64,000 nucleotides of DNA from Duganella fentianensis (lineage in GTDB: Bacteria > Pseudomonadota > Gammaproteobacteria > Burkholderiales > Burkholderiaceae_D), in NCBI RefSeq assembly GCF_009857835.1, contig NZ_WWCL01000001.1, positions 868,001 to 932,000 on the forward strand. Direction: 5' to 3'. Positions 29,105 through 38,891 of this stretch are shown piece by piece; the stretch's first letter is position 1; the number at the start of each line of letters is the position of its first letter. The position numbers and the translations under genes were made by a program. The notes beneath the pieces were generated by a model. It saw nothing but the letters and a program-made list of their open reading frames with translations. It ran no database searches and was not told where the DNA came from.

Positions 29105-30487
29105 TCAGAATGCGATGAACTGGCGCACGCTGGCCAGTGGGCGCCGCAGCACCCAGTAAATCAGCGGCGCGCGCTCGCCACCCAGTTTGGCCGTGCCTTT
29201 CAGTCCTATGCGCTGGCCGGCGCGCGCATCGAGCCGTGCGCGGACGCGGTAGGCATAGCTGCCGTCGGGCCGCGCCAGCGCACGGTGGCTCATGTAGCGC
29301 AGCGTGCCGCTCAGCGGGGTGAGTGGCGCCGCCGCCAGATACAACTGCAGGGGCGCGTGTTCGGCCAGCGGAATGGCATCGCCGACCGCCACCCAGGCTT
29401 CGATTTCCACATCGTCGGCGGCAGCGACCTGCATGATGCGCTCGCCCGTCTGGACCGGCCGGCCTATCCATTCGGACGGGTCATCGAACAGGACGATGCC
29501 GGCCTGCGGCGCCAGCACGCGCGAGCGCGTTGCCTGACCTTCGAGGAAGGCCGCCTGGGCCTGTTTCTCGGCCACCTTGCCCAGCGCGCCGGCCAGCTGG
29601 CTGCGTGCGCGTGCATCGTTGAGCATCAGCTGGGCATTCTGGCGGTATTCGGCCTGCGCTGTGGAAAGCGCTTCGCGCGCGACGTCGAGCCGGCTGCCGA
29701 TAGGCGCCTGGTCAAACGAGAACAGCGGCTGGCCTGCCTGCACCAGCTGGTTGGGGCGCACGGCAAATTCGGCTATCACGCCATCCAGCGGGGCACGGAT
29801 GGTGGCCGGGTTGGCCGCTACCAGTTCACCGGGCGCCAGTACTGTCATCCGTACCGGGAATAGCAGCACGCCCAGTATGGCCAGTGCAAGCGCAGTGCGC
29901 CGGCGCCAGCGGCGCTCGGCCGCGCCGCCATGCCACCAGTCGCGCAGACGTGCCGGCAGGCGTGCCAGCGACCAGCGCGGTGGCGGGTGGGCAGCACGCC
30001 AGGCGTGCTGCCAGATGTCGCTCCACTCGCCCAGCAGGGCCAGCTGGCTGGCCGTCCACGGCTGGTCGCCGGCGAGCAGCAGGCCGCCGTGCGCAGCGCT
30101 GGCGTCAACGGCGTCGCGCTGCAGGTGGCGCAGCGGCAGCCAGACAGCGTGGGCCGGCAGCCATTCATCCCAGCTGGCTTTAAGCGTAGGCGGCAGGGCG
30201 GCCGTGGCTATACACAGCGGCCCGGCCTCGGCGTGTACGCTAGCAAGGTGGCGGCACAGCGCATCAAGCCAGTGGGCGTAGGGCGCATTGGCTTCTACCG
30301 AGATGACGCCGGACAGCGTGTGCACCCCGGCGGCATGGAACCATAGCGCCGCCTGGCGGTAGGGCAGCAGGGCGTGGCTTTCGTTCACCACCAGAAAAGC
30401 CAGTTCGTCGGCACTGGCGGCAGCGCGTGCGCGCTGGGCCAGTTCCAGCAGCGCAATCAGCGGATGGTCGGGCGCGTCCTGCTTCAT
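29105..30487 (-). CDS. GAF-like/HlyD periplasmic adaptor
   Basis: A 460-residue protein. Residues about 10-195 look like a cytoplasmic GAF-type domain (LVVNESHALLPYRQAALWFH). One membrane helix (about 213-230, TALALAILGVLLF) follows, then a HlyD/MFP periplasmic adaptor with the lipoyl half-motifs (IRAPLDGVIAEFAVRPNQLV and APQAGIVLFDD), a short coiled coil (about 285-320) and beta-barrel. The start overlaps the giant protein stop (ATGA), so translation is coupled. No ABC ATPase is adjacent. It probably forms the adaptor layer with the downstream M50-HlyD fusion. Confidence 0.82.
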   Translation of the reverse strand: MKQDAPDHPLIALLELAQRARAAASADELAFLVVNESHALLPYRQAALWFHAAGVHTLSGVISVEANAPYAHWLDALCRHLASVHAEAGPLCIATAALPPTLKASWDEWLPAHAVWLPLRHLQRDAVDASAAHGGLLLAGDQPWTASQLALLGEWSDIWQHAWRAAHPPPRWSLARLPARLRDWWHGGAAERRWRRRTALALAILGVLLFPVRMTVLAPGELVAANPATIRAPLDGVIAEFAVRPNQLVQAGQPLFSFDQAPIGSRLDVAREALSTAQAEYRQNAQLMLNDARARSQLAGALGKVAEKQAQAAFLEGQATRSRVLAPQAGIVLFDDPSEWIGRPVQTGERIMQVAAADDVEIEAWVAVGDAIPLAEHAPLQLYLAAAPLTPLSGTLRYMSHRALARPDGSYAYRVRARLDARAGQRIGLKGTAKLGGERAPLIYWVLRRPLASVRQFIAF

Positions 30488-33400
30488 GCCGACAGTGCCG
30501 CCCGGCGTGCGAGACTGCTGCTGCGCGCGCTGCGCAACTGCTCGGCGAGGCTGCTGCGCCCGACCGGATCGGCGGCTTCCGGCTGGTGCAAGCTGGTACG
30601 TATGCCCTGCTTGCCGATGACCACTTTGAACACTTGCGATACTTCGCGCCCCTGGCTGTCACGCGCCGTGACGCGGAAGCTGAGTGTGCCTTCAAAGCCG
30701 GGCGGCGGCGTGCCTTCGAAGCGTGCCGTCTTGCTGTCGAATTTCAGCCAGCCCGGTAGCGGTGTGTCGTTGAACTGCTTTGCGCTGAACTGCACATCGG
30801 CGGCGCTACCCGTATAACTGAAGGCGTCGCGCGGAATCTGTAAAGACAGGCGCTCACCGGCACGGATGGCAACATCGGCGATGGGGGCTGAAATTTGCGG
30901 CGGCCGGTCCAGCGACAGTGCCGACCCGGTACTGCTGGCTAAACCGAACTCCGGGCTATGGCTGGTACTGCTCTGGAAGCCACTGCCTGCCGCCAAGGTA
31001 TCGAGCGGGGACAGGGATGGCGTATCTGTCCAGCTGACGCTGTCGAGGCTGCCAGACCTGATCAGGGAGGTGAGCGCAGACTGGCCGGCACCCGTGACAC
31101 GGCCAGCATTGCTGCCGCTGGCGCCAATGTCGCTGCCGACTGGACCGGCGCCTGCGGGCGCACCCGCAGTGGTGTTGCCGCTTGCGGCGCCAGTGCCGCT
31201 GCCGTTGCTATTGCCGCCATTAGGGACAATGACGGGCACTGGTACCGGTACCGGCACCGGGGTTTCCGGTTGCGTCGGCTTTTCCGGTTGTGTCGGAGTG
31301 TCCGGTTGCGTTGGCGTGACGAGCGGAGTCACCAGCAGTGCGCTGCCCTGGTTGCCGGCACTATCGCGCACCAGCAGCCGGACGCTGGTGCTGCTGTTCA
31401 GCGTCCAGGCCTGACCACTGGTGGCCACCGGCGACCAGCTGCGGCCATCGTCGTATGATGCCAGCAGGGTTTCGCCGCTGGCCAGTGCCGCGCTGAGTGT
31501 GCCGGTGAGCAGGCCGGCCGCAGTCTGCGCGCTGAGCACGGGCGTGGCCTGTGGTGCACTACTGTCCAGCACATAGTTCTGGCGCAGCGGGGTACTACTG
31601 CTGCCGGCAGCCGTAACGCGGGCGGCCAGCGTGTTGCTGCCGCTGAGTGTCAGGCTGGCACTCCAGCTGCTGCCGGCGGCACTGGCCTTATGCCAGCTAG
31701 TGCCGCCATCGGCCGAGACTTCCACAGTCTGGCCGGCCAGCAGGGGCGCCGACAGTGTGCCGGTGATGGTTTGTGCCGCCACGCTGGTGATGAAATCAGT
31801 GCTGCTGCTACCACTGTCGGACGAGAGGGCGAACGTTAGGACTTGCGGTAACGCTGCCATGCGCAGCTGGGCGCTGCCGCTGCTGCGGTTGCCCGCCACA
31901 TCGGTGACGCTGGCGACCACCTCGTAGTTGCTACCTGCGGCCAGCAGCAGCGTGCCGCTGCTCGGTGTGGCGCTGGCGAGGTCGAGGCTCCAGCTGCCGC
32001 CACTGGCGCTGACGCTGTACTGTGCGCCGCCCACGCTCACGCTCAGAGAGTCGCCGTCGGCCAGCGTGGCGCTGCCGCTCAGCACGGGAAGCGGTGTGGT
32101 GCTGGTCTGAGCGTTGGCGCGCGGCCCGACCGGCGCCGTGGTATCCAGCATATAGCTCTGGCTATAGGCGTCGCTGCTGCCGCCGTCGCTGCGCACGCAA
32201 ACCATCAGCGTATTGCTGCCCGCTAGCGTGACACTGGCGGACCAGCTGCTGCCACTGGCGCTGGCCCCGCTCCAGCTGGCTCCGCCGTCAAGCGAGATTT
32301 CGACCCGCTCACCGGCTTGCAGCGCGGCGGACAGACTACCGCTGACAGTCTGCGTGGCGACGTTGGTGATGAAGTCGCTGGCGCTGCTGCCGCTGTCCTG
32401 CGACAGCGTGGCGCTGGTGACGGTGGTGGTGGGAGGTAGCAGCGGCGGGGCCGGATAGCCCAGCACCAGCGCATCGCTGCCTGTCGTGCTGCGGCTATTT
32501 CCGGCACGGTCGGTGACGGTAGCAACGACGTTGTAGGCTGTGTCCATCGTCAGTGCCAGCGTGCCGCTGGCCGGGACGGCACTGGCCAGATCCAGCGTCC
32601 AGCTGCCGGCGCTCGCCGTGACGGTATAGCTGGCGCCGCCAACGCTGATGCTCAGGCTGTCGCCGGCCTCGAGCGTGGCGCTGCCGCCCAGAGTGGGCTT
32701 GAGGATGGTGGAGTGCAGTGGCGTGATGGTGGCAGCGGCCGGCAGGGTGGCGTCGTAGACGTAGGCTTGCTGGTAGTTGCCTGTGCTGTTGCCGGCCGTG
32801 TCGCTGACCTTGACGCGTAGCGTATTACTGGCACTGATGCTTACCCCGCTGATCGACCAGCTGTTCTGGCCTGTGCTGGCGCTGGCTGCTACCCAGCTGG
32901 CACCATTATCGAGCGAGACCAGGACCTGTTCATCTGCCGCCAGATTGGCCGATAGCGTGCCGCTGACGGTTTGCGCGGCGATATTGGTGATGAAATCGCT
33001 GTTGCTGCTGCCGCTATCCGCCGAGAAGCTGGCGCTGGCGATGGTGGTAGTCGGCGCCGTGGTGTCCAGCACATAGGCAGCGCTGGTGGCGCTGCCGACA
33101 TTGCCGGCCGCGTCGGTGACGCGCAGTTTCAGCGTGTTGCTGCCGCTGAGGGTGACACCGCTCCAGCTCAGCATCGTGCCGCTGACGCTGGCTGTGATGT
33201 CGCTCCAGCTGACGCCATTGTCGAGCGAAGCTTCCAGCAGGTCGCCGCTGTCGAGTGGCGCGCTCAGCGTAGCGCTGATGGTCTGGGCCGCTGACTGGGT
33301 GATGCGGTCACTGCTGCTGACGCCGCTATCGTTGGACAGGCGGATGTTGCTGAAGCTGGTCGTTGGCGCGCCGCTATCGAGCACATAGGCAAAGCTGGCG

Positions 33401-36400
33401 GCATTGCCGCTGTTGCCGGCGGCATCGAGTACGCGCACGCCTATGCTGCCGCTGCCGTTCAGCGTCAACGACGTCGGCAGGGACCAGTTGCTGCCGCTGG
33501 CATTGACGGTATTCCAGCTGGCGCCGCTATCGAGCGTCACCTGCACGCTTTCGCCAGCCGCCAGACTGGCCGTAAGCGTGCCATTCACACTGCTTTGCAG
33601 GGCCACACTGGTGATCCGGTCAGTGGCGGAGCTGCCGCTGTCGGCGCTGAACAGCACGCTGGCACCGGTGGTGGCCGGCCCGGTGGGCAGATAGCGGTAG
33701 GCTTGCTGATAGGTGGCGGCATTGTTGCCTGCCGTATCGCTGACGCGCACTTGCAGCGTACTGCTGGCGCTCAGCGTGACACCACTCAGCGACCAGGTGT
33801 TCTGGCCACTGCTGGCGCTGGCAGCGGCCCAGCTGATGCCATCATCGAGCGAGACATAAACCTGTTCACCGGCCACCAGATTGGCCGACAGCGTGCCGCT
33901 GATGGTTTGCGCGGCGACATTGGTGATGAAATCGCTATTGCTGCTGCCGCTATCCGCCGAGAAGGCGGCGCTGGCGATGGCGGTAGTGGGTGCCGTAGTG
34001 TCCAGCACATAGGCGGCGCTGGTAGCGCTGCCGGTGTTGCCGGCAGCGTCGGTGACGCGCAGTTTCAGCGTGTTGCTGCCGCCCAGGGTGACGCCGTTCC
34101 AGCTCAGCGTACTAGCGCTGACCTTGCTTGTGATGTCGCTCCAGGTGGCGCCATTATCGAGCGAGCCATACACGAGGTCGCCGCTGTCGAGCGGCGCGCT
34201 CAGAGTGGCGGTGATGGTCTGCGCCGCGCTCCGGGTGATGCGGTCGCTATTGCTGGCGCCCGTGTCGTTGGAGAAGCTGATGTTGCTGAAGCTGGTCGTC
34301 GGTGCGCTGTTGTCCAGCACATAGGCAAAGCTGCTGACGCTACCGATATTGCCGGCAGCATCGACTACGCGCACCCGTATGCTGCCGTTGCCGTTCACGA
34401 TAACCGGGGCTGCCAGCGACCAGCTGGTGCCGCTGGCCGTGGCGATACTCCATGAGGCGCCATTGTCGGCCGAAACCTGCACGCTCTCGCCGTCGGCGAG
34501 GCTGGCTGTGAGCGTGCCGCTGACGCTCTGGCTGGCGACATTGGTGATCCGGTCAGTGGCGGAGCTGCCGCTGTCGGCACTGAATACCACGCTGGCGCCA
34601 GTGGCGGCCGGCGCTGTGGTATCGATGACGAGTGCCTTGTTGGCCGCGAGCGAGCCGGCTGTGCCGGGGGCCATCAGCGTCAGTGCCGCGTTCAGGTGGA
34701 TGCCGCCGGCGTCCTTGATGGTGGCGCCGTTCAACGCGAGGGCGCTGGTGCTGCTGTAGTCGAGATCGGTGCTATTGTCGTTTGCACCTACCGTGTAGCT
34801 GAAGCTCAGTGTGCTGCTGCCCGAACCGCCCACATAGCGGGCCAGGCCGCCGCTGGATAAGGCCAGGGTGGGCGTGCCGCCACTGGTGTCGACGTCGACA
34901 GCGCTACTGAAATCGAGCGTGATGGTGATGCTGCGGCCGGCGCCATAAGCACCATCGGCGCTGCTGGCGCTGACGCTGGTGACGCTGGGCAGGCTGCCGT
35001 CTATCAGCACCGCTGCCGTACTGCCTATGCCGTTCATGGACAAGGTGGCGTCGTTGCCGGCCGTGTCACGCAGTGTGCCGCCATTGCTTTGCAGGCTGCC
35101 GAGCGTGATGCCATTGCTGTCGCTATCTCCGTTGAGTACGGTGTAACTGAACACCAGCGCATGGCTACCTGAGCCGCTCACATAGCTGGCATAGCGCACT
35201 TGTGCGCCGACGGCCAGACTGATGCGTGGTGTACCGCCGCTGGTATCGACGAATACGCTTTCGTCGAAATTGACGGTGAAGTTCAGGCTGCTGCCGTTGT
35301 AGTAGGTGGCGTCGGCCGGCACCGCGACCGAGGCGACCGTGGCCGCGCTGCTGTCGATCTCGATGCTGAGCGCACTGGAAGCCTGCGAGCGATTGCCGGC
35401 GGCGTCTGTGGCTTTGACGGTTAGCGTGCGCGTGCCGGCAGCCAGCGTGCCGGAGCTGTAGCGCCAGTTGCCGCTGCCGTCGGCCACGGTCGAGCCGAGC
35501 AGGCTGGCGCCGTCGTACACCTCGACGGTGGCGCCGGCTTCGGTGCTGCCCGTCAGGGTGGGCGTGGTGATGTTGGTGATGTGATCGCTGCTGGAGCTGC
35601 CGCTATCGCTGGCGCTGTCCAGCACGGGCGCGCCGGGCTGGACGGGGGCACTGGTGTCCAGCGTATAGGCTCGGGTGCTGGCTGTACTGTAGTTGCCGGC
35701 CGCATCGGCCACGCGCAATTGCAGGGTGTTGTTGCCGTGGTTAAGGGTGACGCCGGTCCAGTTCAGAGTGGTGCCGCTGACCATGGCGGTAAGATTGGTC
35801 CAGGTATTGCCGCCGTCTAGCGAGCCGTAGACGATATCGCTACCGGCCGGCGCGCTGCTGAGGGTGGCGCTGATGATCTGGGCAGCGGTCCTGGTGATCA
35901 GGTCGTTGTTGCTGCTACCACTGTCGGCTGACAGCGTTACGCTGTTGAAGCTGATGGCGGGTGCGCTGGTGTCATAGGTGTAGGCCTGGGCGTAGATGGT
36001 ACTGTCGTTGCCGGCATAGTCGCTGACCTTGACCTTGAGTGTATTGCTGGCGCTAAGCGTCACACCGGCGAGGCTCCAGGTATTCTGGCCGGCACTGGTG
36101 CTGGCGACGGCCCAGGTGGCGCCATTGTTGATGGACACATACACTCGCTCGTCCGCGGCCAGGTTGGCACTCAGTGTGCCGCTGATAGTCTGGCTCGCCA
36201 TATTGGTGACGAAGTCGCTGCCCGAACTGCCACTGTCGTCGGAAAAGCTGGCCGTGGCGACGGTGGTGCCGGGGGCGCTCCGGTCCAGCGTGATGGTGGG
36301 CAGGCTCAATGGGGCGCTGGTATTGCCGGCGAGGTCGGTCGCTTTCAGCTGCAGAATGTTGGCGCCGTCACTCAGGGTGAGGCCGCTCCAGAACAGCTGG

Positions 36401-38058
36401 CTGCCGCCGACCTTGTTTGTAATGTCGACCCAGTTGCTGCCATCGCTAGAACCATACAGGGTGGTGCCGTTTTCCAGTGCCTGCCCCAGATTGACGGTGA
36501 CCGTCTGCGACGCTCCGTTGGTCAGCAGGTCCGAATGACTGGCGCCGGAATCGTTGGACAGGGCAGTGCTGCCGACATTGAGCGCAGGGGCGCTGGTATC
36601 GAGCGTATAGTTGAAAGTGGAAGCAACGCTACTCAGCTGGAGGGTGGTATTGGTCACTCGCGCCAGTAGCGTGTTGCTGCCGTTGAGCAGGCTGGTGCTA
36701 TAACTCCAGGTGGTATAAGTGTCCAGATTGGCCCTGTTCCAGCTGCTGCCATTATCTACCGATACCTCGACAATGTCGTTAATGCCTAGCGCGGTAGTGA
36801 TGCCGCCCCTGATGGTCTGGCTGGCCACATTGGTGATGCCATCGCTATTGTTGCTGCCACTGTCGGCCGAGATGGTCAGAGAGTTGACATAGCTGACAGG
36901 CGGTGCCGGCTTGAGGTCGGTGAGGACGATAAACTGCAGCGAGGCGTCTTCATCGGTGCTGATGGTGACTTCCCTCAGGTCGGACAGAGAGCTCAGCAAG
37001 GAGGGATAGAATGGCAGATCCAGCATGGCATTGTTGGCGCGCAGCGTCAGGCCGGCGAAGGGGCTGCCGTCGGCTTTAATGCCCGTAAAGGTATATTCTT
37101 GATTGACATTGGGGAAATACCGTCCGGACGTGAACGATTTGAGATCGAAACTATAGTTTTCCAGGGCACGGATGGTCAGTTTGACCGTGCCGTCGTGTTG
37201 TGTAGCGTAGAGACCTCGGCTCTGGTCGATATATATTTCCTGGGCGTTAAAGGTGATGTTCACCGTGGTCGCGCCGACCTGCACGGATTTGTACACGGCA
37301 TAGCCATCGGCGGTGGTGTGAGACTCGTCCACCGCGCTGAAAAAAGAGAAGCTGTAGTCGGTTGCCAGTACGCCATCGTAGCTGGCCAGTTCCAGTGCGC
37401 GGCTATCGATGTTGCCGCGATGTGCTTCCAGCGTCCAGTTGCCGCCCAGGCGGGTGGAGCCGGTCAGGTCGGTAGAGGCGGCGACATCGGCGCCGGTGGC
37501 CCGGGCCAGACCATCAAGCAGGGCAGGGCGGTCGCCGATGTTGCAGCCATAGAGCATCAGGTCGCCGCCGGCCTTCAGTGCCTGCCCCAGTTGCGCCAGT
37601 TCGGATGCTACCGCGCCCGTCGTCAGTGTGGTCTCGTTCAGGCTGGTGGTGCCCAGGTGCAGTGCGCCCGACTCGCCATGTGACAGGATGTGGATGGCAT
37701 CATAGCCGCCGTTGGCAACGGCCCACTGCGCGATCTGCGCCAGGCCATCTTTGCTGCCGTCAAACTCGACGATGCCGACACCGGCACGCACACCGGCTTC
37801 CATGGTCCGGTAGTTGGCCACCGAGGTATCGACCAGCACGACTTCCTTCTTGCCGCCATCTTTGGCTGGCTCGGCAGCGCGCAGCGTGACGGCGGCCGGT
37901 ACGGCGACCGCGCTATCCTGGACCTGGGCCGCGTGTGCTGCCTCGGCCATGGTCGTCACGGCAGCACCGTCGAACATGAAGCGCTGCTCCAGTGACAGCA
38001 GGTGCGAGGTCCGACGCAGTGCACGACGGCGCGGGGTAGGGGCGGTTGGCTGGTTCAT
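30484..38058 (-). CDS. Giant repetitive surface protein with DUF4347 and Ig-like repeats
   Basis: A 2,524-residue putative adhesin. The start ATG at 38058 has AGGAG six bases upstream. Residues 1-35 form a basic leader with LEQRFMFDGA (23-32), a motif I recall at the N-terminus of many DUF4347 proteins. DUF4347 spans about 70-235 and contains SHG (H127) and GCN (C172). About a dozen Ig-like repeats of roughly 100 residues follow, each with a DSGSS-type acidic loop and DTTAP/DAAGN ends; two different domains with VDTSGGTP lie between. Near the C-terminus come a Pro/Val-rich stretch, a Gly/Ser linker, a dystroglycan-type cadherin-like domain (about 2350-2460) and a basic tail with GRSSLAEQLRSA. 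No RTX nonapeptides and no classic signal peptide are seen. Confidence 0.88.
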   Translation of the reverse strand: MNQPTAPTPRRRALRRTSHLLSLEQRFMFDGAAVTTMAEAAHAAQVQDSAVAVPAAVTLRAAEPAKDGGKKEVVLVDTSVANYRTMEAGVRAGVGIVEFDGSKDGLAQIAQWAVANGGYDAIHILSHGESGALHLGTTSLNETTLTTGAVASELAQLGQALKAGGDLMLYGCNIGDRPALLDGLARATGADVAASTDLTGSTRLGGNWTLEAHRGNIDSRALELASYDGVLATDYSFSFFSAVDESHTTADGYAVYKSVQVGATTVNITFNAQEIYIDQSRGLYATQHDGTVKLTIRALENYSFDLKSFTSGRYFPNVNQEYTFTGIKADGSPFAGLTLRANNAMLDLPFYPSLLSSLSDLREVTISTDEDASLQFIVLTDLKPAPPVSYVNSLTISADSGSNNSDGITNVASQTIRGGITTALGINDIVEVSVDNGSSWNRANLDTYTTWSYSTSLLNGSNTLLARVTNTTLQLSSVASTFNYTLDTSAPALNVGSTALSNDSGASHSDLLTNGASQTVTVNLGQALENGTTLYGSSDGSNWVDITNKVGGSQLFWSGLTLSDGANILQLKATDLAGNTSAPLSLPTITLDRSAPGTTVATASFSDDSGSSGSDFVTNMASQTISGTLSANLAADERVYVSINNGATWAVASTSAGQNTWSLAGVTLSASNTLKVKVSDYAGNDSTIYAQAYTYDTSAPAISFNSVTLSADSGSSNNDLITRTAAQIISATLSSAPAGSDIVYGSLDGGNTWTNLTAMVSGTTLNWTGVTLNHGNNTLQLRVADAAGNYSTASTRAYTLDTSAPVQPGAPVLDSASDSGSSSSDHITNITTPTLTGSTEAGATVEVYDGASLLGSTVADGSGNWRYSSGTLAAGTRTLTVKATDAAGNRSQASSALSIEIDSSAATVASVAVPADATYYNGSSLNFTVNFDESVFVDTSGGTPRISLAVGAQVRYASYVSGSGSHALVFSYTVLNGDSDSNGITLGSLQSNGGTLRDTAGNDATLSMNGIGSTAAVLIDGSLPSVTSVSASSADGAYGAGRSITITLDFSSAVDVDTSGGTPTLALSSGGLARYVGGSGSSTLSFSYTVGANDNSTDLDYSSTSALALNGATIKDAGGIHLNAALTLMAPGTAGSLAANKALVIDTTAPAATGASVVFSADSGSSATDRITNVASQSVSGTLTASLADGESVQVSADNGASWSIATASGTSWSLAAPVIVNGNGSIRVRVVDAAGNIGSVSSFAYVLDNSAPTTSFSNISFSNDTGASNSDRITRSAAQTITATLSAPLDSGDLVYGSLDNGATWSDITSKVSASTLSWNGVTLGGSNTLKLRVTDAAGNTGSATSAAYVLDTTAPTTAIASAAFSADSGSSNSDFITNVAAQTISGTLSANLVAGEQVYVSLDDGISWAAASASSGQNTWSLSGVTLSASSTLQVRVSDTAGNNAATYQQAYRYLPTGPATTGASVLFSADSGSSATDRITSVALQSSVNGTLTASLAAGESVQVTLDSGASWNTVNASGSNWSLPTSLTLNGSGSIGVRVLDAAGNSGNAASFAYVLDSGAPTTSFSNIRLSNDSGVSSSDRITQSAAQTISATLSAPLDSGDLLEASLDNGVSWSDITASVSGTMLSWSGVTLSGSNTLKLRVTDAAGNVGSATSAAYVLDTTAPTTTIASASFSADSGSSNSDFITNIAAQTVSGTLSANLAADEQVLVSLDNGASWVAASASTGQNSWSISGVSISASNTLRVKVSDTAGNSTGNYQQAYVYDATLPAAATITPLHSTILKPTLGGSATLEAGDSLSISVGGASYTVTASAGSWTLDLASAVPASGTLALTMDTAYNVVATVTDRAGNSRSTTGSDALVLGYPAPPLLPPTTTVTSATLSQDSGSSASDFITNVATQTVSGSLSAALQAGERVEISLDGGASWSGASASGSSWSASVTLAGSNTLMVCVRSDGGSSDAYSQSYMLDTTAPVGPRANAQTSTTPLPVLSGSATLADGDSLSVSVGGAQYSVSASGGSWSLDLASATPSSGTLLLAAGSNYEVVASVTDVAGNRSSGSAQLRMAALPQVLTFALSSDSGSSSTDFITSVAAQTITGTLSAPLLAGQTVEVSADGGTSWHKASAAGSSWSASLTLSGSNTLAARVTAAGSSSTPLRQNYVLDSSAPQATPVLSAQTAAGLLTGTLSAALASGETLLASYDDGRSWSPVATSGQAWTLNSSTSVRLLVRDSAGNQGSALLVTPLVTPTQPDTPTQPEKPTQPETPVPVPVPVPVIVPNGGNSNGSGTGAASGNTTAGAPAGAGPVGSDIGASGSNAGRVTGAGQSALTSLIRSGSLDSVSWTDTPSLSPLDTLAAGSGFQSSTSHSPEFGLASSTGSALSLDRPPQISAPIADVAIRAGERLSLQIPRDAFSYTGSAADVQFSAKQFNDTPLPGWLKFDSKTARFEGTPPPGFEGTLSFRVTARDSQGREVSQVFKVVIGKQGIRTSLHQPEAADPVGRSSLAEQLRSARSSSLARRAALSA
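31236..31318 (-). repeat. Short tandem repeats coding a Pro/Val- and Gln/Pro-rich stretch
   Basis: Inside the giant gene, 6-bp repeats coding Pro-Val pairs are followed by three 18-bp units coding (T/K)QP(D/E)(T/K)P. The stretch probably forms an extended wall- or envelope-spanning linker and is a likely site of length variation. Confidence 0.75.
32762..34630 (-). repeat. Two tandem copies of a ~0.93-kb, three-Ig-domain unit
   Basis: Matching sequence recurs at an offset of 936 bp near one end (32762 and 33698) and 933 bp near the other (33614 and 34547), giving two units of about 311 codons. Each unit holds three Ig-like domains in the same order, marked DSGSSATDRIT, then DSGVSSSDRIT or DTGASNSDRIT, then DSGSSNSDFIT. 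The match is close at the DNA level, which indicates a fairly recent tandem duplication. Confidence 0.8.
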
Positions 38059-38129
38059 ATCAGACTCCTGGGACGGAAGGGGGCAGCACTGGCGAGTGGC
38101 ACGCTGCGGCATGGGCATTCGCTGTCAAG

Positions 38130-38891
38130 TTACTTCTGGGGCGGCGTCATCAGAACCTTGCCGCTCATGCCGGCGATCAGCTCGCTGTAGCGGCCATCGA
38201 CCACTGCCGTCAGCTTGACTGACTGGCTGACGGGATCGACGCGTGCACCGATGCGCTGGACTTTGGCCGGATAGGTCTTGCCGGTTTCATCGATGCTGAC
38301 CTGGAAGGCAGTGCCGCTGCGCAGCCAGCTCAGCCAGCGTGACGGCACGATAAATTCGAGTTCCAGTGCGCTGTCATCAATGATTTCTACCAGCGCCTGA
38401 CCGGGCTGGACATATTGCTGTTCGCGCGCCTTCTGTTCGGCCACGCGGCCGGCAAATGGTGCCGTGATCTGGCATTTACCCAGCAGCGTGCGGTTGGCGC
38501 TTACTTCGGCCTGTGCCTTGAGCGTTTCCGCCTTGGACATGTCGAGCTCGACCTGGCCCACGGAATTGAGCTGGGCCAGCTTCTGGTTGCCCTTCCAGTT
38601 GGTATCGGCCGCCATCAGCGCGGCCTCGGCCTTGGCGAGCTGGGCCTGTTGCAGCGCGCAGTCGAACTGCACCAGCAATTGTCCCTGCTTAAAGGCGGCA
38701 CCTTCGGCCACGGGCAGGCGGTTGATCTTGGCGCCGATCTCGGCCGCCAGCGTGGTATAGCGGCGCGGCGCCAGCTGGGCGCGGATTTCGCGGCTTTCCA
38801 GTGCGGCGCCGGCTGGTGCCAGGGTGACAGCGCTGGTCTGCCAGGTCACGCTTGCCAGCAGGATGCCCAGGCCAGTGCATACCCGCTTCAT
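38130..38891 (-). CDS. Short HlyD/RND-type periplasmic adaptor
   Basis: A 253-residue periplasmic adaptor with a signal peptide (about residues 1-21). The lipoyl halves are visible around residues 50-75 (INRLPVAEGAAFKQGQLLV) and 140-165 (ITAPFAGRVAEQKAREQQYV), with a short helical hairpin between them. It overlaps the tolC stop (ATGA) and lies 71 bp before the giant gene. No RND pump or ABC ATPase gene is present, so it likely links TolC to the two other HlyD-bearing proteins of the operon. Confidence 0.85.
   Translation of the reverse strand: MKRVCTGLGILLASVTWQTSAVTLAPAGAALESREIRAQLAPRRYTTLAAEIGAKINRLPVAEGAAFKQGQLLVQFDCALQQAQLAKAEAALMAADTNWKGNQKLAQLNSVGQVELDMSKAETLKAQAEVSANRTLLGKCQITAPFAGRVAEQKAREQQYVQPGQALVEIIDDSALELEFIVPSRWLSWLRSGTAFQVSIDETGKTYPAKVQRIGARVDPVSQSVKLTAVVDGRYSELIAGMSGKVLMTPPQK

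Noticed and set aside
30484..38058. RTX-type secretion signal in the giant protein
   Set aside because: No GGxGxDxxx nonapeptide repeats were found; the DSGSS repeats belong to Ig-like domains.
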